This document shows, piece after piece, positions 36,379 through 46,345 of a stretch of 64,000 nucleotides of DNA. Each line of letters opens with the position of its first letter. Position 1 is the first letter of the stretch. The stretch spans positions 1,054,001 through 1,118,000 of the forward strand of contig CAWBIK010000006.1 of assembly GCA_963788965.1 (NCBI GenBank), in the 5' to 3' direction. Under the pieces are notes generated by a model, which saw nothing but the letters and a program-made list of their open reading frames with translations, was not told the origin of the DNA and made no database searches. The DNA comes from QHXQ01 sp963788965 (GTDB taxonomy: Bacteria; Acidobacteriota; Blastocatellia; Pyrinomonadales; Pyrinomonadaceae). The translations under genes and the position numbers were made by a program.

Positions 36379-37529
36379 TTGAGTCATCCTGGCAGCCATC
36401 TCTTCACTTCCGAATCCGTCACGGAAGGACATCCGGATAAAATCGCAGATCAGATCTCCGACGCCGTCCTAGACGAAGTGTTAAGGCAGGACGAAACCGG
36501 ACGCGTAGCCTGCGAAACGCTCGTTACAACGGGGCTGGTCGTCATCGCCGGCGAGATCACGACCAAAGCGCAGATAGATTTCTCACAAGTGGCACGTGAA
36601 ACCATTAGAGAAATAGGTTATACCCGCGCGAAGTACGGCTTTGACTGCGACACTTGCAGCGTCCTGACCGCAATCGACCGGCAGTCCCCGGACATAGCCA
36701 TGGGCGTGGATACGGGCGGCGCAGGCGACCAAGGGCTTATGTTCGGCTTCGCCTGCAACGAAACCCCTGAACTGATGCCTCTCCCCATACAGCTGGCCCA
36801 CAAACTCGCCCAGCGCCTATCTGAAGTGCGGCGTAACCGCACACTGCCCTTCCTGCGCCCCGACGGTAAATCCAAGTCACCATCGAATACAGGGACGGCC
36901 GCCCTTACCGGGTGGACGCGGTGGTCATCTCCACACAGCACGCCCCACAGGTCGATAACGAGACTCTACGCGAAGAGATCACGAAACACGTCATCCAACA
37001 GACGATCTCGGCCGAACTGCTCGACAATCAGACCAAGTACCACATAAACCCCACAGGGCGTTTCGTGACGGGCGGGCCGCAAGGTGACGCGGGACTGACC
37101 GGACGCAAGATCATCGTGGATACATATGGCGGCTATGCTCCACACGGCGGCGGCGCTTTTTCCGGCAAGGACCCGACCAAGGTTGACCGCTCGGCAGCAT
37201 ACATGGCGCGCTATATCGCCAAGAATATTGTGGCGGCAGGGCTGGCCGAACGCTGTCTGGTGCAACTGGCTTACGCCATCGGCGTCGCAGAGCCAGTCTC
37301 CGTGCTGGTGGAGACAAACGGGACTGGGCGTATCAGCGAAGAGCGACTCGCAGGTCTGATCCGAGAGCATTTCAGCCTGACCCCGCAAGGCATCATCGAA
37401 AGACTTAAGTTGCGACAGCCAATTTATAGACAGACGGCTGCTTACGGTCATTTCGGCCGCACCGGAGAGGGCTTCACATGGGAGCGTACAGATAGGTCTG
37501 AAGCTCTGCGTTCTGCGGCCGGTGTCTAA
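36379..37529 (+). CDS. metK: S-adenosylmethionine synthetase, one frameshift
   Basis: Makes SAM from methionine and ATP. It begins FTSESVTEGHPDKIADQISDAVLD, followed by GVDTGGAGDQGLMFGFA, then after the shift TGRKIIVDTYGGYAPHGGGAFSGKDPTKVDRS, the phosphate-binding and active-site loops. Near 36873 one C is missing (TCCAAG for TCCCAAG), breaking the segment PDGKSQVTIEY. Repaired length is about 383 residues, normal for the family. The start is TTG 36379 with TAGGAG upstream. It is followed by ahcY, so the two encode successive steps of the SAM cycle. The gene is essential, so the shift is probably an error. Confidence 0.95.
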
Positions 37530-37607
37530 AGCTGCAAAGCTTGAGGCGGTCAAGATTTCTTAAGTATCTTCTTTAACACTGCGTTCGTACATGAAAGGAA
37601 ACAATAG

Positions 37608-38885
37608 ATGAGTGCTACCAGCGCAGCCGGTTACGACGTAAAAGACATAGGGCTTGCCTCGGATGGCAAGCGGCGCATCGAGTGGGCGGAGCGTGAGATG
37701 CCCGTACTACGCCTGATCCGAGAGAGTTTCGCGGCGAAAAACCTCTGCGGGGCGTGCGTCTGGTCGCGTGCGCGCACGTCACGACCGAGACGGCCAATCT
37801 CGTGCGCACACTGCAGGCAGGCGGGGCCGAGACCGTGTTGATCGCTTCGAACCCGCTCTCCACGCAGGACGACGTGGCCGCTTCGCTCGTAGCCGATTAT
37901 TCCGTCCCTGTCTACGCCATCAAGGGCGAATCGACCGACACCTATAACCGGCACGTGCGCACGGCGCTGGATACGCACCCCGAACTCATCATCGACGACG
38001 GCTCGGACGTGGTCGCGACGCTGATCAAAGAGCGGCGCGAACAGGTGTCCGAAGTAATCGGCACGACGGAAGAGACTACGACCGGCATCGTGCGTCTGCA
38101 CGCGATGGCGCAGCGCAGGCGTACTGACCTTCCCCGCCATTGCCGTCAACGACGCACAGACCAAGCATTTCTTCGATAATCGCTACGGCACAGGGCAATC
38201 GACCATCGACGGCATCATCCGCGCCACCAACATACTGCTGGCCGGGCGCACATTTGTCGTGGTGGGCTATGGCTGGTGCGGCAAGGGCGTGGCGATGCGC
38301 GCGCGCGGGCTGGGCGCGAATGTGGTCGTCACAGAGATCAACCCGATCAAGGCCATCGAGGCCGTCATGGACGGCTTCCGCGTCATGCCTATGACCGAGG
38401 CCGCTGCCCTGGGCGACATCTTTGTGACGGTCACGGGCAATAGACACGTCATTGATCGGCAACACTTCGAGTCGATGAAGGACGGGGCTATCGTCTGCAA
38501 CAGCGGTCACTTCGACCTGGAACTCAATCTTGATGCCCTGCGCGAGCTATCCGCGCCGGCTCTACGCCTGCGCCCGTTCGTGGAGGAGTACGCCTTACGT
38601 GCGACGGGCCGGCGCGTCATAGTGTTGGGCGAAGGACGGCTCATCAATCTGGCGGCGGCCGAAGGACATCCCGCCAGCGTGATGGACATGAGTTTCGCCA
38701 ATCAAGCCCTATCGGTCGAGTACCTGGTCAAACATAAAGGGCAGTTGCAACCGGGCGTACACACACTACCGGCAGAGGTTGATACGGAGATTGCGGGGCT
38801 GAAGCTACGCTCACTCGGTCTTAGTATAGACACGCTGTCGCCGGAGCAGGTTGAATACCTCACGAGTTGGGAAACCGGCACCTAA
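37608..38885 (+). CDS. ahcY: Adenosylhomocysteinase, two compensating frameshifts
   Basis: Hydrolyses S-adenosylhomocysteine, the product of SAM-dependent methylations, with a bound NAD. The N-terminus has YDVKDIGLASDGKRRIEWAE, the middle ACAHVTTETANLVRTL and EETTTGIVRLHAM, and the NAD domain VVGYGWCGKGVAMRARGLGA. The C-terminus is the conserved SIDTLSPEQVEYL-type ending, slightly shorter than the usual HYRY tail. One A is missing from an A-run near 37740 and one C is extra near 38114 (CAGCGCAGG). Net length is 425 residues. It lies 78 bases after metK and probably shares its promoter. Confidence 0.93.
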
Positions 38886-38909
38886 GCATTCTAACCACTT
38901 CTTTACTGT

Positions 38910-38949
38910 GGGCGCGGCCTTGGCGAACTAAACTGCCAAGGCCGCGCCC
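38910..38949. terminator. Bidirectional terminator hairpin between ahcY and lptFG
   Basis: A perfect 15-base-pair stem (38910-38924 with 38935-38949) with a ten-base loop lies between two convergent genes. A strong T-run is lacking, so efficiency is uncertain. Confidence 0.75.
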
Positions 38950-38973
38950 GTAGCATCTGCGTTAAGCTATAAG

Positions 38974-41287
38974 TCAGGTTCTGGTGCGAGATAGCAGGTA
39001 CGCGCCAACTGCGGCAAAGACGATCAGCGGTGCCCAGGCCGCGACCGGCGGCGGCAAAAGGCGGTACTGGCCGAGCTGTTGAAAACCGCTGACGCTCCCC
39101 CAGAAGCCGAGGCCCACACACACGGCCAAGCTGAGGGCCGCGATGGCGGCACGCCGCCCAAACGCCAACGCGAGCGGCAGCCCGACGAGCGTCATCACCA
39201 GCGGGGCCAAGGGGTCTACGCGCCGTCGTGCCAAGGCTGCTTCATAGGCCTGCACGTCCACCACTTTCCGCGCCTTAAGCACCTTTATGTAACGGCTTAA
39301 TTCTTCAGCGTTAAGCTCTGCGGGCTTATTAAGCACCGGCTTAAACAGTTGTACCGGCGTAGCCTCCGCCAGCATGAGCGTGGCCGCCTCGCGCCGGTGC
39401 GCGGCTCCCTGCGGCGTCAAATCGAAGAGTCGCACAGCTTCCAGGCGCAAACCGCCCTCCGCCGCCGGCCAGCGCCCCACGCCCAGCAGCCAGCACGCGC
39501 CGGACGTGTACGCCCGCCTCGTCGAACTCGAAGATCGTGAGTATGGCGAGTGTGTCCGTCGCTTCGTCGTAGAGATATGTATAGATTCGTTGGGATTCAG
39601 GTATGGCCAGCCATTGCCGGCCGACCGCCGTTACAGCCTGTGCGGCCCCGCCCTTGATCTGCGCTCTCAGGGCCTCCTGCCGGCGATTAGCCGCGGGCAA
39701 CACGTGCTCCTGTGTTAGCCACAACCCGGCCCCAATCACTAAGGCGAAGAGCAACCCCGGCAGCGCCAGACGGTACACGCTCTGCCCGGCCGCCCACCAC
39801 GCCACAGCCTCGCTGCGTCGTGCGAGCAGGGCGTATGTGACCAGCACTGCCACGAGCATGCCCATAGGGGCGATGCTCGTGCCGGCCAGAGGGATCAGGA
39901 AGAAGAGGTAGCGAAGCAGCAACCAGAACCGCGCTCCCGTATTGGTCATATAACGCAGCAACTCGAACAGCGTAAAGATCAGGAAAATGCCGACCAGCGT
40001 TGTCAGGGCCACGCTGAAATGTCCGGCCAAAGCACGCATAATGTTCCGGTCAAGCAATCCCAGCAGTGCGTAATGACCACGCCGTCTGGGCTTAGCAATT
40101 GCCCTGCCCTGCGCCGGACTAGACCGTGCGCCCCGAAGTCCGCGCCAATGCAGCCCTAGACGGCGGTCACCCGTTAACAGTAGCCCGCTCCCTATAAGTA
40201 CTGCCAGGGCTGTGGCCAGCCAGGCACCTGCTTGCAGCGGCAACTGACCGGCGCGCACGAGCTGATCTCCGCCCAGCAGCGCCAGATAGTAGACGAGCAT
40301 CGAGGCCAGCGAGAGCAACACGGCCAGCCCGCGCCCGCCCCGTCTGACGCGCACGCCGAGGCCCGCCCCTAATAATGCTAGCGCCAGGGGCGCGCAGCAG
40401 AGGGCCAACCTTTTGTGTAGGGCTGGCACGGCCGCGCGCCGCACCGTAGTTGCCCTGTCACGGGTTCTGGCCGACAACTCACGCCAGTTCATTTCGTCGA
40501 GTTCTTTCGGGGCCGACTCAAGTTTCTCGACCAACAGGTCGCGTCCCGTGTTGAGCCGCACGCGCAACTGCTCCGAACGTTCGGTTATGATCTGCCCGGC
40601 ATCTGTGCGCCCCTGCACAACCCCTTCAGCGGGCAGCGTCGCGACCTCCGCGTCGCTGAGCACGAGCTCGGACTGGCCACCGGAAGCGTCGATCCGCCCC
40701 GTGCGGGCGGTCACGATGCGCGTCGGCGCGCCCGGCTCTTGCCAGTAGATGAAGACGCGCCCCCATTCGCCGCGCGTCAGGTCGCCCTCACGCACGTAGA
40801 TAATCTTGCCCGGCAGTTCTGTATTGAAGGTGTTCGGCTCGACCGGTGATTCGAGTTTGAAGAGGGCGGCGCGCAAGGCCGTGTGGCGCAGCAGGCGTGC
40901 CGCCCCCGGTGCGAGTTGCAGACCGTTGTAGAGCGTCAGCGCAGAGGCCAACAAGCCCAGCAGTAAAACCGGAGCCACGATCCGTACCTGCCCGACCCCG
41001 GCCGCTTTCATCGCTACCAGTTCGCTGTCACTGCCGAGGCGGCCGAAGCCTGTGGCGGTGCCGACGAGCACGGCCATAGGCAGGGTAAAGAGCGTGATAT
41101 TTGGCAGCAGTCCTAGCAACACGTCTGCTGTAAGATCGAGCGGGGTGCGCGTACTGCCGAGAATTTCGGCGAAGCGCGTCGCCTGTTGCGCGAGCAATAC
41201 CACCGTCAGCAACAGCCAGGCCAGCCCCATGTAAGGCAGGACTGCCGCGAGGACGTATCTCTCTATGAGCCGTGTGCCGAGCCGCAT
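38974..41287 (-). CDS. lptFG: Fused LptF-LptG lipopolysaccharide export permease, one frameshift
   Basis: In most Gram-negatives LptF and LptG are separate inner-membrane partners of the LptB ATPase that extract lipopolysaccharide. Here one protein of about 770 residues holds two YjgP/YjgQ domains. The first (about 1-385) begins IERYVLAAVLPYMGLAWLLL and has its periplasmic jellyroll around 140-250. The second begins LLDRNIMRALAGHFSVALTTLVGIFLIF near residue 405. Each has three membrane helices, a periplasmic domain and three more helices. The frame shifts by +1 near 39476 in a GGGG run late in the second periplasmic domain. No other Lpt gene is near. Confidence 0.85.
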
Positions 41288-41368
41288 TGTCCCGCTAGGC
41301 TAACGCACAGCGCCTATCGCGCGCAAACGGTGGGTGGGAACAGGTCTATTATACGGAGTGATGCGGTG

Positions 41369-41397
41369 GCAGGTTAGAGCCTGCACCTCTAACCTGC
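41369..41397 (-). terminator. Hairpin overlapping the recO stop
   Basis: A perfect 11-base-pair stem (41369-41379 with 41387-41397) with a seven-base loop includes the recO TAG. It separates recO from lptFG on the same strand and could be a terminator or attenuator; no T-run follows. Confidence 0.5.
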
Positions 41398-42129
41398 GGC
41401 CCGTTGGCTACGCGGGATGCGCTCCAAGGCCCTTGTGATCAGTTGGCGCGTCAACTGGGCCAATTCTTGCTGCGTGTCTGCTGCGGCGGGTCGGACTGCG
41501 CGTGCCCATACCTCCGGGGCCGTGTGCATGGACGCGCGCAGCAAAGCTTGCGTCTCGCCCGATAGACTCAGCCCAGCGCCGTGTGCGCAAGCGCCGCACA
41601 GCAGTTGACTGCCCGGCCCGAGCGTGCTGACACCCTCTGCCAGAGAGGCGCGGCAGACTGCGCAGGTGCGCACGTCCGGCAGGAAGCCCGACAGCTTGAG
41701 CAGCCAGATTTCGAAGTAGCGTGTGAGTTCCGGCACAGACGCTGGGTCCGCGGCGATGGCAGCGAGGCAGGCGCGCACCATGCGAAAGAGTTTCTCGTCG
41801 GGTTCGTGGGGCGGGGCGAACTCTACCAGCAGTTCGCTGAGATAATCTAAGGCTGTGGCAGCCTCCTCGTGGCCGGCCAAGTGAAACTGAGAGCTAATGA
41901 TGTCGGCTTGGCTGATCGAGACAAGTTCGCGCCCCTCCTTTTCGTGGTAGGTGAGCGACACGTGCGTGAACAGTTCCAGACTCGCGCCGAACTTGCTCTT
42001 GAGCCGTCTGGCCCCGCGCGCCACGCCGCGCAGCAGCCCTGCATTGCGCGTCAGCAGTACGACGATTTTATCCGCCTCCGCCAGCTTGTATGTGCGTAAG
42101 ACAAAGGCTTCGGTTTCGTTTAACCCCAT
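41389..42129 (-). CDS. recO: DNA repair protein RecO
   Basis: Mediates RecA loading in the RecFOR pathway. The N-terminal OB fold begins ETEAFVLRTYKLAEADKIVVLLT, followed by GLLRGVARGARRLKSKFGASLELF. A helical domain contains DYLSELLVEFAPPHEPDEKLF. The zinc finger is complete: CAVCRASL near residue 156 and CGACAHG near 180. The start is ATG 42129, or ATG 42141 four codons upstream; neither has a clear Shine-Dalgarno. About 246 residues, normal for the family. Confidence 0.9.
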   Translation of the reverse strand: MGLNETEAFVLRTYKLAEADKIVVLLTRNAGLLRGVARGARRLKSKFGASLELFTHVSLTYHEKEGRELVSISQADIISSQFHLAGHEEAATALDYLSELLVEFAPPHEPDEKLFRMVRACLAAIAADPASVPELTRYFEIWLLKLSGFLPDVRTCAVCRASLAEGVSTLGPGSQLLCGACAHGAGLSLSGETQALLRASMHTAPEVWARAVRPAAADTQQELAQLTRQLITRALERIPRSQRAAG

Positions 42130-42202
42130 GATGTTATGCAAAACAGGAGGGAGAGATGGACAATTACTAATCTTATCGGACGGGCCGCAGGGTATTAGGG
42201 TA

Positions 42203-42376
42203 TTATTGAAACGGTAGCCAATAGAGTAGCCAGCCCAGTGCTAAACCAATGCCGATGAATTCGGCGAGAATCTTAACGCCGTAGGTCAGGCGCGCGCGCT
42301 TGGTGTCGCGCCCGGTCACGCCGAAGATGATTGCCACGGCTACAGCGAAAGCAGCCATCAACAGAAAATGGGTCAC
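42203..42376 (-). CDS. 57-residue membrane protein, coupled to the gene upstream
   Basis: Starts with GTG 42376, which overlaps the preceding stop as GTGA, behind GGAGG. It ends at TAA 42203. There are two hydrophobic helices (about 2-19 and 38-54) separated by a basic loop GRDTKRARLTYG, suggesting both ends outside or both inside. The tight coupling and strong ribosome-binding site support a real gene. No family is recognised; it probably works with the 135-residue membrane protein. Confidence 0.65.
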   Translation of the reverse strand: MTHFLLMAAFAVAVAIIFGVTGRDTKRARLTYGVKILAEFIGIGLALGWLLYWLPFQ

Positions 42377-42780
42377 GCTTTCCTCCGCACCGCCAGATCG
42401 AAGGCGTCTAAGGCCAATAGATAGTTGAGCAGTCCCGCGACCATCATGAAGACGTTGCCGTATTCGGCGGTCGCACGGCTCGCCTGATCAATCAAGCCAA
42501 CTCCGCCCCACAGGCAGCCAAGATACAACAGCCCCAGCCCTAGGTCGCAGAAACCAAAGACGTAAGCCAACACGCCGACATCAGCCACATTGTGTGGGCC
42601 GTACAAATGTCCGCCGAGCAACAAACCTATCACGAATAACAGATAGACGGTGCCACCTAAGAGTAGCCCGCGCCCGACGCGCCCCAGTAACAAGTGGCCG
42701 CCCCCAGGCACTAGCCACGCCAGCAACCCTGCTGCCCAAGCCAGACCGCTCGCCTTCTCCAAGCTTACCTCAGATGCCAT
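42373..42780 (-). CDS. Polytopic membrane protein, DUF6677-like
   Basis: A protein of 135 residues with four hydrophobic segments (about 10-27, 35-57, 68-94 and 106-125). The first contains WLVPGGGHLLLGRVGRG, a Gly-rich turn like that of TM2 and DUF6677 proteins, which are common in Acidobacteria and have no assigned role. ATG 42780 begins the frame. It is co-transcribed with the overlapping 57-residue gene. Confidence 0.65.
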   Translation of the reverse strand: MASEVSLEKASGLAWAAGLLAWLVPGGGHLLLGRVGRGLLLGGTVYLLFVIGLLLGGHLYGPHNVADVGVLAYVFGFCDLGLGLLYLGCLWGGVGLIDQASRATAEYGNVFMMVAGLLNYLLALDAFDLAVRRKA

Positions 42781-42891
42781 TCACAACCTCCTCTGCCAGA
42801 CAAATCATCCACACCAGAATAATACCCCTATACGTTATCGGACTCGGACCAAAAATCTCCGGTGAAAGTTGCGGGCGCTTATAAACGAGCA

Positions 42892-43506
42892 TTAACTAAC
42901 TGGCTGTGAGCCTATTATTTCTTCTAAAACCTCGTAATAACCGCCCAACGCACACGGACGACAGAGTACTTCATGTTCCGCATGAGCTACCTCACGACCG
43001 TCGTTTATCCCTTCACCACAGCGTGTACAAGCCGTGCGTGTGCGTGGCCGCCCCGGCGCGTCCAACTCGCCGTAGGCTATACGCACACGCTCAATCTTGA
43101 ACAACTCGTCGTCACCTGCTTCCATATAAGTACGCATTTGACGCTCTTTCTTGTTCGCAAGTCCTTCGTAGCGGGCATCCGCCAACGCACGAGAACTGTC
43201 CAAAGCCACGATACGCACGGCCCACCCGCTATCTGTGTGCAGGAAACTGGCAGCGACCTTGCCATAGTCCAGAAACTTCAGACTGCGCCGCCCCAGGCGC
43301 GCCCCTGTCACCGCGCTCACCGCATCAGCCATACAACGGTCTATCTCGACCCAGACGATTAGCAGTTTGCGCTCCGCACCGCGCGGGTCGGAAATCCCCA
43401 GCAACCGGCAGCCCAGCATAGCCATGCGCGCGCCCAGCACCTGCCCCGGACAGATGTGCCCGTGCTGGCGCTCACATTCTTGTAATAGCTCCGGCAGTGT
43501 CTGCAT
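42892..43506 (-). CDS. FmdE-like protein (formylmethanofuran dehydrogenase subunit E family)
   Basis: A cytoplasmic protein of 204 residues. The FmdE core reads HGHICPGQVLGARMAMLG, DRCMADAVSAVTGARLGRRSLKFLDYGKVA, with conserved Cys and His typical of the family. The C-terminus has two CxxC pairs (CTRCGEG and CRPCALGGYYE), a zinc ribbon also known in this family. FmdE homologues in bacteria that make no methane are of uncertain function; some are linked to molybdenum or tungsten enzymes. No such enzyme is in the window. Confidence 0.82.
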   Translation of the reverse strand: MQTLPELLQECERQHGHICPGQVLGARMAMLGCRLLGISDPRGAERKLLIVWVEIDRCMADAVSAVTGARLGRRSLKFLDYGKVAASFLHTDSGWAVRIVALDSSRALADARYEGLANKKERQMRTYMEAGDDELFKIERVRIAYGELDAPGRPRTRTACTRCGEGINDGREVAHAEHEVLCRPCALGGYYEVLEEIIGSQPVS

Positions 43507-43611
43507 AGAAAGGACAAGCTCAAGTTATGTCTCAAGAGTCGGCCGCCGACGAGAGTTAAGGTCGTTTCTTAGCTATCTGGCTAGTTCTATTGATATAGCT
43601 CAATTAAGCCT

Positions 43612-45306
43612 TTAGTAGAGGAGATAGCGTGCGCGTGCTGCTTCAAACCGGCGCAACGGCTCTTGCCATGAAGCGACGATCTCTGCCAGCGTCTGCCCCT
43701 GCTCAATTGCCGTGCGCAGCCGCGCTGTCCCTGCGATGACATCAAATGGGTTCTTATCATAGACGTATTCGTAAGGCGGCTCCTTCCAGCGAAACTGCTC
43801 ACGGTAAAGCTGATAAGCCGTTAGGACAACTGCGGTGCCTGCTGTCACCGGCTCAAACTGTTCACGTTCGGTCACGTGCAACTGTACCCCGCCGCAGGTG
43901 CGGCCGGCATGTTTCTGAAAAGTTGGTTGAAAATAGCAGGCGCGGAAGTGTACGCCGGGCAGTTCGTAAGCTGCGAGTGTGCGCGCCCAGTGCGGGGCAT
44001 CTATGTAAGGCGCGCCGACCAACTCGAACGGGCGCGTAGTGCCCCGCCCTTCTGAGAGTTGCGTCCCTTCCAAGTGGACTGTGCCCGGGAAGACCATGGC
44101 CGTGGCGGGCGTGGGGATGTTTGGCGAGGGCAAAACCCAAGAGGCGTCTGTGTCGTCGAACCAGTGTTCGCGCGCCCAGCCTGACATCGGCACCAGTTCC
44201 AGTTCACAGTTCAGCCCCCATTCGCCACGAAACATCTCGGCTAACTCGCAGACGGTCATCCCATGACGGGTCGCAATTGGGAATTGCCCAACGAATGAAG
44301 CGTATTCCGGTTCAAGCACAGGGCCCGCCACATGTACGCCGCCAATCGGGTTCGGCCGGTCGCAGACCAACACCTTTTTGCCGTAACGCGCGGCCGCGCG
44401 CATGCAGTTCGCCAGCGTGTAGACGAACGTGTAGATGCGGCAGCCAACGTCCTGTAGGTCGAAGACCAGCACGTCCACGTCCCTGAGCATCTCTTCGGTC
44501 GGCTCGCGCGTCTCGCTGTAGAGCGAGTAGACGGGCACGCCCGTCTCTGCGTCGCGCGTGTGCGGCGTCTCGATCATGTTGTCCTGTAAGTCGCCGCGTA
44601 TACCGTGCTGCGGGCCGAAGAGGGCTGTCAGTTTGAAGTCCTGCCGCTCGTGGAAGAGGTCTGCGGCGTGCCGCAAGCCGTGATCCACCGAAGCCTGATT
44701 ACAGATCAGACCGACGCGCGCCCCGCGTAACAGGTCACTGCGCTCGCCCAGCAGTCTTTCGAGTCCCAGCACTGTGCGCCGCCCCGTCCGTGCGCCTTTG
44801 TGTCCGCGTGGCTCCGCGATCAATTCCTGCGTGGTCAAATGTGCTTCTCCTGTCTGTTGTGCCCCGCCTGCCTCGGCCGTGCGCGCTAACTCCGCACGTG
44901 CGCCGTCCAGTGTTAAACTCTGTGCGCCGAGCACCTCGGCGGCGACCGTTCTGTCGGCCCTTAACAGTCCTAATAACAGATGCTCCGGTCCTATGTGGCG
45001 CTGCCGCAGACGCTCGCTCTCGTCGTGCGCGTAGGCCAGCACGCGCTTTGCTTCGGGCGCGAGCGGCAACTCCACGCTCGTTTCGATCTTGGCGCGTTGC
45101 TGGACGCGCTGCTCGATCTCACGTCTGAGCGACTCGCGCAACTGCCGCTCCGGCACGGCCATTTGGGGCACGAGCAAAGCTCCGTTTTCCCGCAGCAGAC
45201 CAAGCAGAATGTGTTCCGGCTCGATCTGCGGCGCGCCAAACTCCGAAGCCTCGTAGCGTGCGAAGAAGATGACGCGCCGTGCCTTCTCCGTGTAGCGTGC
45301 AAACAT
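43612..45306 (-). CDS. Clp_N repeat domain fused to a NamZ-type exo-N-acetylmuramidase (DUF1343)
   Basis: One 564-residue frame joins two families. Residues 1-150 are a double Clp_N domain: YTEKARRVIFFARYEASEFG with IEPEHILLGLLREN, then AKRVLAYAHDESERL with IGPEHLLLGLLRADR. These repeats normally sit at the N-terminus of ClpA/ClpC and bind substrates or adaptors. After a charged linker, residues from about 180 match NamZ/DUF1343, which removes terminal N-acetylmuramic acid: GLERLLGERSDLL, FGPQHGIRGD, LVFDLQDVGCRIYTFVYTL, CDRPNPIGG and PSPNIPTP. No ATPase domain or signal peptide is present. A lost stop by an indel could join two genes artificially, given the error rate here. Confidence 0.8.
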   Translation of the reverse strand: MFARYTEKARRVIFFARYEASEFGAPQIEPEHILLGLLRENGALLVPQMAVPERQLRESLRREIEQRVQQRAKIETSVELPLAPEAKRVLAYAHDESERLRQRHIGPEHLLLGLLRADRTVAAEVLGAQSLTLDGARAELARTAEAGGAQQTGEAHLTTQELIAEPRGHKGARTGRRTVLGLERLLGERSDLLRGARVGLICNQASVDHGLRHAADLFHERQDFKLTALFGPQHGIRGDLQDNMIETPHTRDAETGVPVYSLYSETREPTEEMLRDVDVLVFDLQDVGCRIYTFVYTLANCMRAAARYGKKVLVCDRPNPIGGVHVAGPVLEPEYASFVGQFPIATRHGMTVCELAEMFRGEWGLNCELELVPMSGWAREHWFDDTDASWVLPSPNIPTPATAMVFPGTVHLEGTQLSEGRGTTRPFELVGAPYIDAPHWARTLAAYELPGVHFRACYFQPTFQKHAGRTCGGVQLHVTEREQFEPVTAGTAVVLTAYQLYREQFRWKEPPYEYVYDKNPFDVIAGTARLRTAIEQGQTLAEIVASWQEPLRRFEAARARYLLY

Positions 45307-45360
45307 GACTCGCTTTCCCTGCTCCCGCCGAAAATAGGCAGCACACGTAAACCGCTGGCG

Positions 45361-46118
45361 TTATCGGACGCTGGCAAGCTCAGATGTATGTTCCGTAGCA
45401 AAAGTTCGTGTGGCCGCTATGAAGGCGGCGAAGAGGCGGGTCGAAAACTCATCGTCGGCCCAAGCTATCTCCGGATGCCACTGTACGCCCACGGCCAGCG
45501 TTCCGGCCGCACATCCTCTACCGCCTCGATCAAACCGTCCGCAGCCCACGCGCTCGCACGCAGGTCACGCCCGACCGTTTCAATTGCCTGATGATGATGA
45601 CTGTTGACCAGTGCGCTATCGGCGCGGGCCAAACCGGCCAACGCACTGCCCGCCAACAGGCGCACATGGTGCGAACGGCGCTCGCGCGGTGCGCCCTGTT
45701 CGTGCTTGATCGCCGCGGGCAGTTGGCTCTCTATGTCCTGTATGAGCGTGCCGCCGCGCGTCACGTTCCAGACTTGCAGCCCGAAGCAGATCGCCAGCAG
45801 CGGCAGCCCGCGCGCTTCAACTTCTGCCAGCACGAGCGCGTCCGTCTCGTCTTTGAGCGGATGCACGCTGCCGAGGCGCGTGTGCGGTTCGCGCCCGTAG
45901 CGCAGAGGGTCTACGTCCGACGCGCTGCCCGGCAAGAGCACGCCGTCCAGATGCGCCAGCACCGACTCTATGTAAGCCGCGTGCGGGATCAGTGCGAGAT
46001 GCACGGGCGCACCGCCCGCCGCCTCGACCGCTTCGCCATAGGCGCGCGCCAGATAGAAACGCTCCGTCTCCAACTCGTGGCGCATCGTGATCCCGATCAG
46101 TGGTCGCCGGTCTGTCAT
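45361..46118 (-). CDS. Class I glutamine amidotransferase-like hydrolase (peptidase C26, PuuD-like), one frameshift
   Basis: Resembles gamma-glutamyl-GABA hydrolases. It begins RPLIGITM, has LLPGSASDVDP, the nucleophile in LAICFGLQVWNVTRGGTLIQD, and NSHHHQAIETVG. Near 45494 one base is missing (probably TGGGCC read as TGGCC), and the next frame carries the essential VGVQWHPEIAW with the catalytic His and Glu. Repaired length is about 252 residues. It lies upstream of the Clp_N-NamZ gene on the same strand. The substrate is not evident; a cell-wall or polyamine gamma-glutamyl compound is possible. Confidence 0.85.
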
Positions 46119-46345
46119 TACGTTTCAGTCAATCGCACCGCGAAAAGTTTACGCAAACTGCACCTGCCCAGTTTCAACTACTGCCGTCGCAGCCATAGCA
46201 CAACACATTATCATAACCCTAAAGTGGCCGCACACACGGCGCGGGCGGCACAGGTCAACCACACGCGCCCGCCGCTAAGCCTTAACGGCCGTGTTCGTTC
46301 CTTGACTTCCCTTCGCGCCTGTTCCTATAGTCTCGCCTTGCAGCG

